This document shows, one piece after another, positions 55,726-64,000 of a stretch of DNA of 64,000 bases. Under the pieces are notes generated by a model, which worked only from the letters and a program-made list of their open reading frames with translations, had not been told where the DNA came from and made no database searches. The translations under genes were made by a program, and so were the position numbers. This DNA is from Berkiella_A sp050252335. Its GTDB lineage: Bacteria; Pseudomonadota; Gammaproteobacteria; Berkiellales; Berkiellaceae. How positions within the stretch are numbered: position 1 is the first letter of the stretch; the number at the start of each line of letters is the position of its first letter. The stretch covers positions 1 to 64,000 of the forward strand of contig JBFWLB010000006.1 of the NCBI GenBank assembly GCA_050252335.1, written 5' to 3'.

Positions 55726-57996
55726 ATGTTGAGCAAAGAGCTTGAGATGACGCTCAACTTAGCATTCAAGGATGCCAGGGACAAGCGTCACGAATTTATG
55801 ACAGTAGAGCATTTGTTGTTGGCTCTGATCGATAATTCAGCTGCCTCTTTAGTCTTGAGGTCATGTGGAGCAAATGTAGATCGGCTGCGTCGCGATCTAC
55901 AAACTTTTGTGGATGAAACCACACCCCTGATTCCAACAGGTGAAACGCATCGTGAGACCCAACCTACTTTAGGCTTTCAAAGGGTTTTACAACGCGCTGT
56001 TTTTCATGTTCAATCAGCAGGTAAGGAAGAAGTAACCGGAGCAAATGTTTTGGCTGCTATCTTCAGTGAACAAGAAAGTCAGGCAGTCTATTTCTTGAAG
56101 CAGGAAAATATTGCGCGCTTAGATGTTGTGAATTACATATCACATGGCATATCTAAAGTAGAAGAGACTAGGCAAATGGAAGAGCCAGACTTAGAACAAC
56201 CCATTGATCACGAAACTGCTGCGGATTTACCTAATAAGAGTCCACTTGAAAGTTTTGCAGTCAACTTAAATCAAATGGCAAGATTGGGTAAAATAGATCC
56301 ACTGATCGGTCGTGAAAGTGAAATTGAAAGAACCGTTCAGATCTTATGTCGTCGTAGGAAAAACAATCCTCTTTTTGTGGGCGAAGCCGGTGTTGGTAAG
56401 ACAGCAATCGCTGAAGGTTTGGCCAAAGCAATTGTGGATAATAATGTTCCTCAAGCACTCAGGCATTGCACCGTTTATTCTTTAGATTTAGGTTCATTAC
56501 TTGCTGGTACAAAGTATCGTGGTGATTTTGAAAAAAGACTTAAATCATTATTGCAACATTTGAAACGAGATTCAGGTGCTGTGCTCTTTATCGATGAAAT
56601 CCATACCATTATTGGGGCGGGTGCAGCATCGGGAGGGGTGATGGATGCATCTAATCTCATTAAACCTATGCTTGCGAATGGAGAGTTACGTTGTATTGGC
56701 TCCACAACCTATCAAGAATACCGCGGTATTTTTGAGAAAGATCATGCTTTAGCAAGACGTTTCCAAAAAATTGATGTGAAAGAACCTTCGGTTGATGAAA
56801 CCATTCGTATTTTGAAAGGGATTAAATCTCATTTTGAAACACATCATAATATTCGGTATACCTATCCCGCGCTTAAAGCGGCTGCTGAGCTATCTGCACG
56901 CTATATTCGCGATAGATTTTTACCAGATAAAGCCATTGATGTTGTAGACGAAGCAGGGGCGTTCCAACGCATGTTGCCTGAGTCTCGACGTAAGAAGATC
57001 ATTGGCGTGAAAGAAATCGAACAGATTGTCGCTAAAATGGCTCGCATTCCTTCTAAAACCGTTTCTTCTTCAGACAAGACAGTTTTAGAGGAATTAGGAC
57101 GGGAACTCAAAGGCAAAGTATTTGGCCAGGATAAAGCCATTGAGGCTTTAACAGATGCGGTGAAAATGGCGCGCTCTGGTTTGAGTGATCCTGAAAAACC
57201 ACAAGGTTGCTTCCTTTTTGCCGGTCCTACTGGTGTGGGTAAGACAGAGGTCTGTAAACAATTGGCACTGTCACTGGGCGTTGAATTGATTCGCTTTGAT
57301 ATGTCTGAATATATGGAAAGTCATACGGTTTCTAGATTGATTGGCGCACCTCCTGGATATGTTGGTTATGACACAGGTGGTTTATTAACAGAAGCGGTGA
57401 CGAAGAACCCACATTCCGTTGTGTTGTTAGATGAAATTGAAAAAGCACACCCTGATGTATTCAATTTACTTCTACAAGTGATGGATCATGGTTCATTGAC
57501 AGACACTAACGGTCGTAAAGCTGATTTCAGACATGTTACATTGATTATGACCACAAATGCGGGGGCTGAAGTCATGACAAGGGCTTCCATTGGGTTTGCG
57601 GATCAAGATCATTCTTCTGATGGTATGTCTGCAATTAACAGGATGTTTACACCTGAGTTTCGTAATCGACTGGATGCAGTTATTCAGTTTACATCTTTAG
57701 ATCAAGAGGTTATTCATAAAGTTGTTGATAAGTTTATTTTGGAGCTAAAAGATAGGCTTCTTGAAAAACAAGTTGATATTGAAGTGGATGCGAAGGCCAG
57801 AGAATGGCTTGCTTTGAAAGGCTATGATAGGAAGATGGGCGCGCGCCCCATGGCTAGACTTATCAAAGAACGTTTGAAAAAACCTCTCGCAGACGAGCTT
57901 CTCTTTGGTCGACTTGTGATGGGTGGGCATGTATCTGTGACTGTTGAGCAAGATGATATTCGCCTCAAGGTAGAGGAGCTACAGGCACATTTATAA
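55726..57996 (+). CDS. clpA: ATP-dependent Clp protease ATP-binding subunit
   Basis: A 756-residue AAA+ unfoldase. An N-domain (1-150) binds ClpS; D1 has Walker A GEAGVGKT near residue 220 and D2 has GPTGVGKTE near 501. The ClpP-docking loop is visible as IGF in RASIGFAD near 621, so it should partner ClpP, which is not encoded in the window. Length and domain order match E. coli ClpA and lack the ClpB middle domain. A strong terminator follows. Confidence 0.97.
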   Translation: MLSKELEMTLNLAFKDARDKRHEFMTVEHLLLALIDNSAASLVLRSCGANVDRLRRDLQTFVDETTPLIPTGETHRETQPTLGFQRVLQRAVFHVQSAGKEEVTGANVLAAIFSEQESQAVYFLKQENIARLDVVNYISHGISKVEETRQMEEPDLEQPIDHETAADLPNKSPLESFAVNLNQMARLGKIDPLIGRESEIERTVQILCRRRKNNPLFVGEAGVGKTAIAEGLAKAIVDNNVPQALRHCTVYSLDLGSLLAGTKYRGDFEKRLKSLLQHLKRDSGAVLFIDEIHTIIGAGAASGGVMDASNLIKPMLANGELRCIGSTTYQEYRGIFEKDHALARRFQKIDVKEPSVDETIRILKGIKSHFETHHNIRYTYPALKAAAELSARYIRDRFLPDKAIDVVDEAGAFQRMLPESRRKKIIGVKEIEQIVAKMARIPSKTVSSSDKTVLEELGRELKGKVFGQDKAIEALTDAVKMARSGLSDPEKPQGCFLFAGPTGVGKTEVCKQLALSLGVELIRFDMSEYMESHTVSRLIGAPPGYVGYDTGGLLTEAVTKNPHSVVLLDEIEKAHPDVFNLLLQVMDHGSLTDTNGRKADFRHVTLIMTTNAGAEVMTRASIGFADQDHSSDGMSAINRMFTPEFRNRLDAVIQFTSLDQEVIHKVVDKFILELKDRLLEKQVDIEVDAKAREWLALKGYDRKMGARPMARLIKERLKKPLADELLFGRLVMGGHVSVTVEQDDIRLKVEELQAHL

Positions 57997-58039
57997 AGCT
58001 TCCATATATTAGGTATAGCAATATCCTGGCACTCATAAA

Positions 58040-58072
58040 ATCCCAAGCATGAAAATGCTTGGGATTTTTTTT
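58040..58072 (+). terminator. intrinsic terminator after clpA
   Basis: A-TCCCAAGCAT-GAAA-ATGCTTGGGA-T forms an 11-pair stem with a tetraloop followed by a run of Ts, 44 bases past the clpA stop. This is the clearest ordinary terminator in the window. Confidence 0.93.
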
Positions 58073-58241
58073 ATAACGACATATTTCACATTTATTTATA
58101 TTGTTATTTTTTTCTAAAAAAACACCGTTTATCGTTCAAGTATAGGCTCCTGTCAATGAGGAGTTGAGGTATTTATTCGCATAGCTTAAAGTGCAGTACG
58201 AATTTACTTTAACGATTTTATACTTGTGGAAGCGCTGGATA

Positions 58242-58808
58242 ATGTTTGGAGATTTAATAACAAATGTTTTGAGTCAGGTCGTAAACAATACTTGGAATAT
58301 TGTCGCGACAGTTAGTTTGTATAGAATGTATGAAAATGCAAGAAATAACCAGCTAACATGGCGGAATACAATAAAAGGCGTATTTGCTGCTATTGTGAAT
58401 TTCGGTTTTTTTTACTGTAGTCCAACCTTAGCACGCGCGCTTGTGCAGCAAGGTTTCCCTCTTATTTATGGAAGCCCACCTTCCGCATATTCTGCGTTAT
58501 ATGCGCCATTATCATATATTGAGTATTATCATAATGAGACGCGTGTTATTGAATATGCAATTGAATATGGTCCTTTAGTGATATTGCCTTTTGGTCAAAA
58601 ACTTTCAATTGAAATTGTTGATTTGTGCGAAAAAATTGGAATAAAAATGCTGGATGTTGGTATGGATATTGGTACCCATATGCTTGAAAATCATCCTAAT
58701 ATTATCTTTAGCCCATTAGCCATGTTTTCAAATGCTGCACACAGTGTGGGTGATTATTTAAGTGCACCAACTACTGGAAACAATGCGACTCAAAAACTGA
58801 GTAAATAA
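58242..58808 (+). CDS. hypothetical membrane protein
   Basis: I do not recognise this protein. From the ATG at 58242 it has 188 residues; an in-frame GTG at 58191 would add 17. It is moderately hydrophobic with possible membrane segments near residues 45-65 and 115-130 and many aromatic residues (YGSPPSAYSALYAPLSYIEYYH). No catalytic motif is visible. It lies alone between clpA and the converging ankyrin gene, within a stretch absent from the E. coli clpA-infA neighbourhood. Confidence 0.55.
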   Translation: MFGDLITNVLSQVVNNTWNIVATVSLYRMYENARNNQLTWRNTIKGVFAAIVNFGFFYCSPTLARALVQQGFPLIYGSPPSAYSALYAPLSYIEYYHNETRVIEYAIEYGPLVILPFGQKLSIEIVDLCEKIGIKMLDVGMDIGTHMLENHPNIIFSPLAMFSNAAHSVGDYLSAPTTGNNATQKLSK

Positions 58809-58829
58809 ATCAAATCATTTTAGATAGTA

Positions 58830-58867
58830 CAAAAAGCACATTTGAAGTGGTTGCTCCAAATGTGCTT
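58830..58867 (-). terminator. terminator of the ankyrin gene
   Basis: AAGCACATTTG/CAAATGTGCTT (58834-58844 and 58857-58867) is an 11-pair stem. On the minus strand it is followed by a run of five Ts, 14 bases past the ankyrin gene stop. It may also stop the converging hypothetical gene. Confidence 0.8.
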
Positions 58868-58880
58868 CTGGTATTTTAGA

Positions 58881-60383
58881 TTAGCGCATACATCTTCTTT
58901 TGGGGGACGTAGATATTGTAGGTTGTATGGCTGCTTTGTTTTTTAGCGTTGTAGTATTTTTTTGTTTAAACTGATTAAGAATTGGCTGGGGCGGTTTACT
59001 TTTCTTTTGTTGTGATATTTCTCTCTCTTTTATGACTCTTTCACATAAATCTGCAATTTTTTCAGAAATCATTCCTTGTGAATGAAGATATCGAGCATAA
59101 CTCGCGATTGTGCATGGCGTTTTTGAATCTTTCTTGGCCTCATTGAGTATGGCAATTAAAGTATTTGCTCCATAATCTGCATTGCGTTTTAGAAGCATCT
59201 CTATAATCTTACATTGATTGTTAATATATTCCTCGTTTGCTTTTTTACTGGGAAGTTGCAATGCAAGCATGAGGGGGGTTATATGTTTTTTGATAGCACA
59301 ATCTATATTCTCATAATGAGGAAGTAGGAGAGAAACCATTTCAGGGCGATTGCTACAAATAGCAAGCAATAATAATCGTGGATTAAGTTCTGGGGCTATC
59401 GTTTTATCATTATCAGATATTGAGGATATTAACAACCTTAGCATATCAGGCTGCAAGAAGAGTATAGCAAGTTCTAATGCACTGGGATTCTTAGAAAGAA
59501 TGGTTGATATCGTTGATAATCTATTTAGGTTTCCACCACGAAGAACAAAAGTTTTTATTTTTTCTTTTGTGAGCCTATTATTTTGAATGGCATGAAAAAA
59601 TTCTGCCTCCATTTGGATGTGCTGTGGTGTAGGTGGGGTTTTATCCATCCACGCGGTGGTTATGGTCGCAGCTATTACTCCAACCGTGATATATGGAATT
59701 AAAGCAAGGCTGTATATTGCGCACAGTGGCAACATTAAAACAGATGTGATTGCAAAAGTAGCGAAAGAAGAATATAAACGCGGAGATTTTCTGAATTGTT
59801 GTGTTAAGCGATATTTCAGACTGCGATGATAGGTTTTTCCAAGCGTTTCAAATTCTTCAATATGATTGGCTCTTTTTCCTGAATAATTTTTGAGTTGTAT
59901 ATCAAATTCAGCTTCAATTAAGCATTGCGCAAATTGTTGTCTCAAGGTTTTATCTTGAATGCGGCCTATGTAATGTATAATAGAGTTGCCTTGTTTGTCT
60001 TTGATGCTTTGATTGAGAAAAGAATCATGTTGTGTGAATGCTTTGAAAATATTAAGTTGTTGTGTCTGTATGGCTTTAATAACGGGATTTTCCTGCACCT
60101 CATTAAAGCTATACATATAATAATAATCACTGTCTTGGTTAAGAAGGAAACGAACAGCTGCTTCTTGTTTGCATAGTACAGCATATAATAATTTAGAAAT
60201 ATGTGCTTTTTTAGTTTCATCAAAAAAAAGATTATTAGAATCTGAGGCTTTGTCGACAGGACTTAAGGTAGATGTCTTGGCATTTTTGTGTAAAGTATTG
60301 TAGAGCGATTTTAAAGTAGCTATGTTACCACTTTTTATAGCCGTATAGAGATCTTGTGTTATAGGTTCTGGTTTATTGGTCAT
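58881..60383 (-). CDS. ankyrin-repeat protein with central membrane hairpin, possible effector
   Basis: A 500-residue protein with degenerate ankyrin repeats on both sides of a hydrophobic pair of helices. Before it, residues about 10-30, 62-83, 98-120 and 130-165 look like repeats (DLYTAIKSGNIATLKSLY, KLLYAVLCKQEAAVRFLL). The hydrophobic hairpin spans about 207-244. After it, repeats recur at about 262-283, 300-320, 336-356 and 367-403 (for example LLLLAICSNRPEMVSLLL). The C-terminus is basic, rich in K, Q, S and T, and ends in RRCMR. Such ankyrin/membrane proteins are frequent type IV effectors of Legionella and Coxiella; no secretion system is in the window, so this is inference. Confidence 0.75.
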   Translation of the reverse strand: MTNKPEPITQDLYTAIKSGNIATLKSLYNTLHKNAKTSTLSPVDKASDSNNLFFDETKKAHISKLLYAVLCKQEAAVRFLLNQDSDYYYMYSFNEVQENPVIKAIQTQQLNIFKAFTQHDSFLNQSIKDKQGNSIIHYIGRIQDKTLRQQFAQCLIEAEFDIQLKNYSGKRANHIEEFETLGKTYHRSLKYRLTQQFRKSPRLYSSFATFAITSVLMLPLCAIYSLALIPYITVGVIAATITTAWMDKTPPTPQHIQMEAEFFHAIQNNRLTKEKIKTFVLRGGNLNRLSTISTILSKNPSALELAILFLQPDMLRLLISSISDNDKTIAPELNPRLLLLAICSNRPEMVSLLLPHYENIDCAIKKHITPLMLALQLPSKKANEEYINNQCKIIEMLLKRNADYGANTLIAILNEAKKDSKTPCTIASYARYLHSQGMISEKIADLCERVIKEREISQQKKSKPPQPILNQFKQKNTTTLKNKAAIQPTISTSPKRRCMR

Positions 60384-60727
60384 AAAAATTAAGCTTATAA
60401 TTTTAAAAAAAATGAGTTGGTAAAGTATCTTTGTTGAGAAGAGAGTTCAATGACAAAAAATGATATAGCGTATTATGAAGAAATGTGTTAGTCAAAATCT
60501 ATGTGCCTTTTCTCTGCTTTTTTTTAGATTTTAATGCAATAAAGAGATTTTTTAGTATTTAGAGAGAAAAAGGCATTGTGGATGATTTTGAGGTTTGTTG
60601 TTATTTATATGTCGCATTTAAATCGGAATTGTTTAAAACAAAAATGCACCCTTGAATTTGTTGCTATTTCAAAAGTGCATTTGATTTTTCAAGATTAAAA
60701 GTGTAGTTGCACTTTTTGATTGGGTTT
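60384..60727. other. intergenic region with paired hairpins downstream of the kinase-like gene
   Basis: No gene is visible in 344 AT-rich bases. Two hairpins, AAATGCAC/GTGCATTT (60642-60682) and AAAAGTG/CACTTTT (60698-60716), lie just past the stop of the minus-strand kinase-like gene and probably end its transcription. The rest must contain the promoter of the ankyrin gene. Confidence 0.5.
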
Positions 60728-62917
60728 TTATTTGTTACTTTTTTTTGCACTATGGCTAGGACGAATTTCATTTTGGCTTTGCTCAATGAATTCAAGTCGC
60801 TTTTTCGCATCCAAGCGTATACCATTAATTTCTATATCACCTATATTTTCTTTTCTAATTCCTTGTTGGATCATGCTTTTTAATATTTCTGTGGCAATTG
60901 TTTTGTTTTGTGCAAAAACATCGTATTCAACATTATCGTTAGCCGTGTTCTCTTGATAAAGCTGAGCGCATTTTGCAAGGTGTTGAATACAGCTTTCATC
61001 GTTTGAGCTAAAAGTAACCTCAGTTGCTTGTGTGTTTTCTATTTTGATGAATACATCAGGATTTTCTTTAGGATGAAGTGATGTGATATTATCTTGGTTA
61101 GAAATTTTCCATTCATTTTTTGAAAAAATATTCTTGATTTTGTCAGCAAATGCCTTAGTTGCATTGAGGTCGGATTCATTTAGTTTTTCGATTATATGGG
61201 CTTTCTTTTTAGAAAGCTTAGCACGATATTTTTTCTGTAAAGATTGAAATGAAGATTGAGGGAGCGCTTCTTGAGTAGATGTGATGGGTGAAGGGCTTTG
61301 GGCTTCTTTTGTTTTGGACTTGATGCCGAAATAAGAGGCGGGCAATTGTTTGTGGTTAGGTAGTTCTGTCGTCAACCTCGCCAGCATATTTTTCCCGCGT
61401 GTAGAGAGCGGAATTGTATTATGTTGCTCTTCTTTTGTGTCTGTAATATAAGTTTTAAAATCAATGATGTTTTTAAGCTTTTCTTCAAAAATAGCAGGCG
61501 TTATTCTTTGCTTTTTTCCAGCGTTTAAATAATTAAATTCTCCAAAGATAATTAGTTTGCCATTGACTGCAGTCAAATAGCCTAAATCATTTGCCTGCTC
61601 AAGAAGCTTTAAAAAATCAATTTCTTGTTCTAAGGCTTGTCTTTCTTTGTGATAAAGAACTTTGTGTTCATCTAGCATTGTCGTTTTAGAGAGAACACTT
61701 ATTTGCATGATCTCATCTAATTTATCTACAATAATCTTTCCTATTTCACGAGATAATGCATGATGTTCGCTTGTCAATTTTGCTGCACCTGTTCTACAGA
61801 TTTGTGCAATCTTATTGAGAGATGCTTGTCTGTACTTTAGTCGTTCTAGCATGAATTCTTCAATATGATGGATGATTTTTTCTGGATCTTTTTGAGCAGA
61901 GTTTTCTTCATTGCCATATAACTCTTTTTTATTCATGCCCATTCTCTTCGCAAAAGCGATTAAAGCTTCACTCGCCTGATTTGCATATATATTTTTTACG
62001 GTTTTCAGTGATGCATGAATATTTTTTTTCATTGCATCAACATCTAAACTTGCAATATCTTCGCAGCCTGTAATAAACGGGCCCGAGAAGTAAAAACCTT
62101 TTTTTTCAGCGGCTAAGTCCCAAAAATGATTAAAAGGATACCATTCAACGAATTTTCCACCTTTAAAAGCGCGTTTTAAGCTGATATCGACTTTTTTGCC
62201 ACCGAGTGGGTCAAAAATATCAACAATTTCTTTGTCAAAATTAAAAAAGCTAAAACCATGATCGATTTTAGAATATTTTACGCCACCGTCTTTTTCAATG
62301 CGGACAAAATTGCCCATATGAACATCGTGATCGCCATGCCAAAGCACATTTGCAATGATATATCCAAGAGAATTGTCAGCCATGGATTGATCGTCAATGA
62401 GGATTTTTCTCATTAAGCTTTCATCTTCATATCCAAAGGCTTTTTTAATTGCATGTTGTACTCTGGCGAAGCGAGGTCTTTCTTTATAGCCTGCTATTTT
62501 ATAGGCATCTTGCACATTGGTTGCGTCTTGTTCATAGATGGAGGTGACATAAACATCTTGTGCGGACGGAGATTTTGATAAATTGTCTCTCACTAAGATT
62601 GCTTTGGCGGCATGATTTGGAATAGTCAGTTGGTATAAGTTACCTCCTACATATTCTGCTATCGTTTCACCTAAACTATCTCCTTGTTTTATGAGCATCA
62701 TGAGCGGGGTGTCAGAATCAGTTTTGCCTTTAAATGTATATACACCTGTATGTGCACCACCTTGTTTAGCGCCACCTTCTTTGGCTTTGTATTTTAAGGG
62801 GCGTTTTAGATGTTCTGCATAATCACTGTCATAAGTTTGCCAAAGCGTTGGATCTAAAGGGCTTGTTTCTGTTTTAGGTGTTTTGGGCATCGCTATTTGG
62901 CAGCTAAAGCGCTGCAT
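60728..62917 (-). CDS. protein with kinase-like catalytic motifs, possible host-directed effector
   Basis: I do not recognise a named family. In 729 residues, the N-terminal third carries a kinase-like series in order: a glycine-rich stretch (47-60, GGAKQGGAHTG), a lysine in PLMMLIKQ (Lys77), a helix with Glu84/Glu88, a catalytic-loop pattern HGDHDVHMGN (Asp198 with Asn203 five residues later) and IDHG (Asp219) in place of DFG. This order and spacing fits protein, phosphoinositide or aminoglycoside-type kinases. The rest is helical and lysine-rich with several coiled-coil-like stretches; a small domain lies near 620-700. It has no signal peptide. It follows infA on the same strand and may be an effector. 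Confidence 0.65.
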   Translation of the reverse strand: MQRFSCQIAMPKTPKTETSPLDPTLWQTYDSDYAEHLKRPLKYKAKEGGAKQGGAHTGVYTFKGKTDSDTPLMMLIKQGDSLGETIAEYVGGNLYQLTIPNHAAKAILVRDNLSKSPSAQDVYVTSIYEQDATNVQDAYKIAGYKERPRFARVQHAIKKAFGYEDESLMRKILIDDQSMADNSLGYIIANVLWHGDHDVHMGNFVRIEKDGGVKYSKIDHGFSFFNFDKEIVDIFDPLGGKKVDISLKRAFKGGKFVEWYPFNHFWDLAAEKKGFYFSGPFITGCEDIASLDVDAMKKNIHASLKTVKNIYANQASEALIAFAKRMGMNKKELYGNEENSAQKDPEKIIHHIEEFMLERLKYRQASLNKIAQICRTGAAKLTSEHHALSREIGKIIVDKLDEIMQISVLSKTTMLDEHKVLYHKERQALEQEIDFLKLLEQANDLGYLTAVNGKLIIFGEFNYLNAGKKQRITPAIFEEKLKNIIDFKTYITDTKEEQHNTIPLSTRGKNMLARLTTELPNHKQLPASYFGIKSKTKEAQSPSPITSTQEALPQSSFQSLQKKYRAKLSKKKAHIIEKLNESDLNATKAFADKIKNIFSKNEWKISNQDNITSLHPKENPDVFIKIENTQATEVTFSSNDESCIQHLAKCAQLYQENTANDNVEYDVFAQNKTIATEILKSMIQQGIRKENIGDIEINGIRLDAKKRLEFIEQSQNEIRPSHSAKKSNK

Positions 62918-63079
62918 GATTATTTTTAATTAGGCATATTAAAAATATATCAGATAACTGAATTTAGATGTGAGGATTATTGCATTTTTTTAATATAACA
63001 GAGCATAAATAGCTTTGTTTATGAGTAGCTATTATGTTGTAACTGCATGATATAAAGCGGGTGTCGAAAAAACACAACA

Positions 63080-63103
63080 CACCCATTCAAAAAAGAGTGG
63101 GTG
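63080..63103 (-). terminator. hairpin after infA
   Basis: CACCCATTC pairs with GAGTGGGTG around a six-A loop, about 45 bases past the infA stop. On the minus strand a run of six Ts follows nine bases later, so it is a plausible terminator. Confidence 0.6.
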
Positions 63104-63148
63104 GGTACTGTTATTTTATAACGATGATCTTACGAGGAAGAAAATAGA

Positions 63149-63403
63149 TTAATCGCTGCTATTGTCTCTGTCAGCACCCGTTTTATCTCTGTTACGAAAT
63201 ATAATGCGACCCTTGGTTAAATCGTAAGGGGTAAGCTGAACGGTTACACGATCACCTGTAAGAATACGTATATAGTTTTTACGCATTTTGCCAGATATAT
63301 GAGCAGTAACAACGTGCTTGTTATCTAGCTCAACTCTAAACATGGTATTAGGTAAGCTATCGATTACCGTACCTTCCATCTCAATTGAGTCTTCTTTTGC
63401 CAT
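63149..63403 (-). CDS. infA: translation initiation factor IF-1
   Basis: An S1-fold (OB) protein that binds the ribosomal A site at initiation. MAKEDSIEMEGTV, the ISGKMRKNYIRIL core and the TKGRIIFR end are characteristic. IF-1 usually has about 72 residues; this one has 84, with 12 extra charged residues (ending DRDNSSD). A GGAGGC site lies just upstream of the ATG. It is next to aat, as in E. coli. Confidence 0.95.
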   Translation of the reverse strand: MAKEDSIEMEGTVIDSLPNTMFRVELDNKHVVTAHISGKMRKNYIRILTGDRVTVQLTPYDLTKGRIIFRNRDKTGADRDNSSD

Positions 63404-63498
63404 TCTGCCTCCAGATAATTTGAGGAGCCATTATATAGTTTGATTTCGGAATATGAAAGCGCGCGTAGTTAAGTTCAAGGGTGTTATTTGGATAACAT

Positions 63499-64000
63499 TT
63501 ATCGATAGGGAAGTAAGTCATCATCTAAGGTCCATGGCCCAATGAGAGCGTGAGTGTTTGGGGTAAGATTATTTTGTACGAGTTTTAGGAAGTGATCGCG
63601 TTCGATTTCAATTGCACCTAAAGATGCCAGATGTTTAGATCCAACCTGACAATCAATATAGCTAAATCCCCAACGCTTTAATTGTGCTGCCAAAATAATG
63701 AGCGCAACCTTAGAAAAATTACTTTTTCGGTGAAACATAGATTCCCCGAAAAAATTTTTGCCTAAACAAATACCATAGAGACCACCGACTAAGGCTGAGC
63801 CTTGTCTAATTTCAATAGAATGTGCGAAACCCATTTTGTGCAATCTTATATAGGCTTGCTTTAGTTCTGGTGTAATCCAAGTACCAGGAAGATCGGGATT
63901 TGTTGAAGTCCGCTCTGCACAGGCACTGATGACATTTTCAAATTGAGTATCTGCATGGTAAGAAAAATTTTGTTTAGAGAGCATTTTCCTCAAACTGTGA
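63499..64000 (-). CDS. aat: leucyl/phenylalanyl-tRNA--protein transferase, partial (N-terminus beyond right edge)
   Basis: The enzyme adds Leu or Phe to N-terminal Arg or Lys of proteins, creating N-degrons that ClpS recognises. Characteristic runs are GTWITPELKQAY, LHKMGFAHSIE, LVGGLYG, FFGESMF and HLASLGA. The reading frame stays open to the right edge and aligns with the middle of the family (HxS-LRK region), so about 70 N-terminal residues are missing from the window. Its closeness to clpS-clpA joins the maker, reader and destroyer of the same degron. Confidence 0.93.
   Translation of the reverse strand, partial: HSLRKMLSKQNFSYHADTQFENVISACAERTSTNPDLPGTWITPELKQAYIRLHKMGFAHSIEIRQGSALVGGLYGICLGKNFFGESMFHRKSNFSKVALIILAAQLKRWGFSYIDCQVGSKHLASLGAIEIERDHFLKLVQNNLTPNTHALIGPWTLDDDLLPYR

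Noticed and set aside
62918..63148. Serine tRNA gene expected between clpA and infA as in E. coli
   Set aside because: No cloverleaf or T-loop motif is visible in this gap or beside clpA.

Overview
The window looks like a chromosomal segment of an AT-rich gammaproteobacterium, most likely a host-associated member of the Legionellales or a relative. This is inferred from gene content: gammaproteobacterial housekeeping blocks (aceE-aceF-lpdA next to ampD; cspD, clpS-clpA, infA, aat; mnmA-purB) are mixed with ankyrin-repeat and kinase-like proteins of the kind these bacteria deliver into eukaryotic cells, and with a giant type I secreted adhesin. No 16S gene or other taxonomic marker was available, so the placement is an inference.

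Layout. 1-2.2 kb: an ABC exporter (a permease running off the left edge, and its ATPase). 2.3-7 kb: envelope and secreted proteins (a membrane protein of unknown function, a class C beta-lactamase-like serine hydrolase, an EndA-like nuclease with a periplasmic glutaredoxin, and a phospholipase C-like secreted protein). 7.0-18.8 kb: one 3906-codon adhesin gene built from eleven related ~170-residue repeats, three von Willebrand A domains and a type I secretion tail. A 2.5 kb block inside it occurs twice, 3492 bases apart. 19.3-22.4 kb: a tight operon of an acetate kinase fused to a PduL-type phosphotransacylase, then FabI and a MaoC-type hydratase. 22.5-24.9 kb: an acyltransferase and a Y1-transposase element. 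24.9-32.5 kb: a complete tryptophan operon (DAHP synthase, trpE, G, D, CF, B, A) on the minus strand. It is preceded by a textbook attenuator: a 31-residue leader peptide with a Trp-Trp pair, a competing antiterminator and an intrinsic terminator.

32.5-35.7 kb: a secreted hypothetical protein, a PAS/coiled-coil membrane protein and a membrane-anchored retropepsin-like protease. 35.9-42.4 kb: ampD and the pyruvate dehydrogenase complex. 42.5-48.2 kb: a VanZ-like protein and putP-putA (proline uptake and oxidation to glutamate). 48.2-49.5 kb: a second copy of the Y1-transposase element. 49.5-54.7 kb: a secretin-N-domain protein, purB, mnmA and icd. 54.9-58 kb: cspD, clpS, clpA. 58.2-62.9 kb: three unknown or effector-like genes lying exactly between clpA and infA, neighbours in the E. 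coli order. 63.1-64 kb: infA and aat (cut by the right edge).

Together the genes suggest a cell that makes its own tryptophan under attenuation control, burns pyruvate and proline, and devotes a large share of this window to surface and host-interaction proteins. The strongest candidates for new biology are the kinase-like protein at 60.7-62.9 kb with its ankyrin neighbour, the AckA-PduL fusion, and the internally duplicated adhesin.
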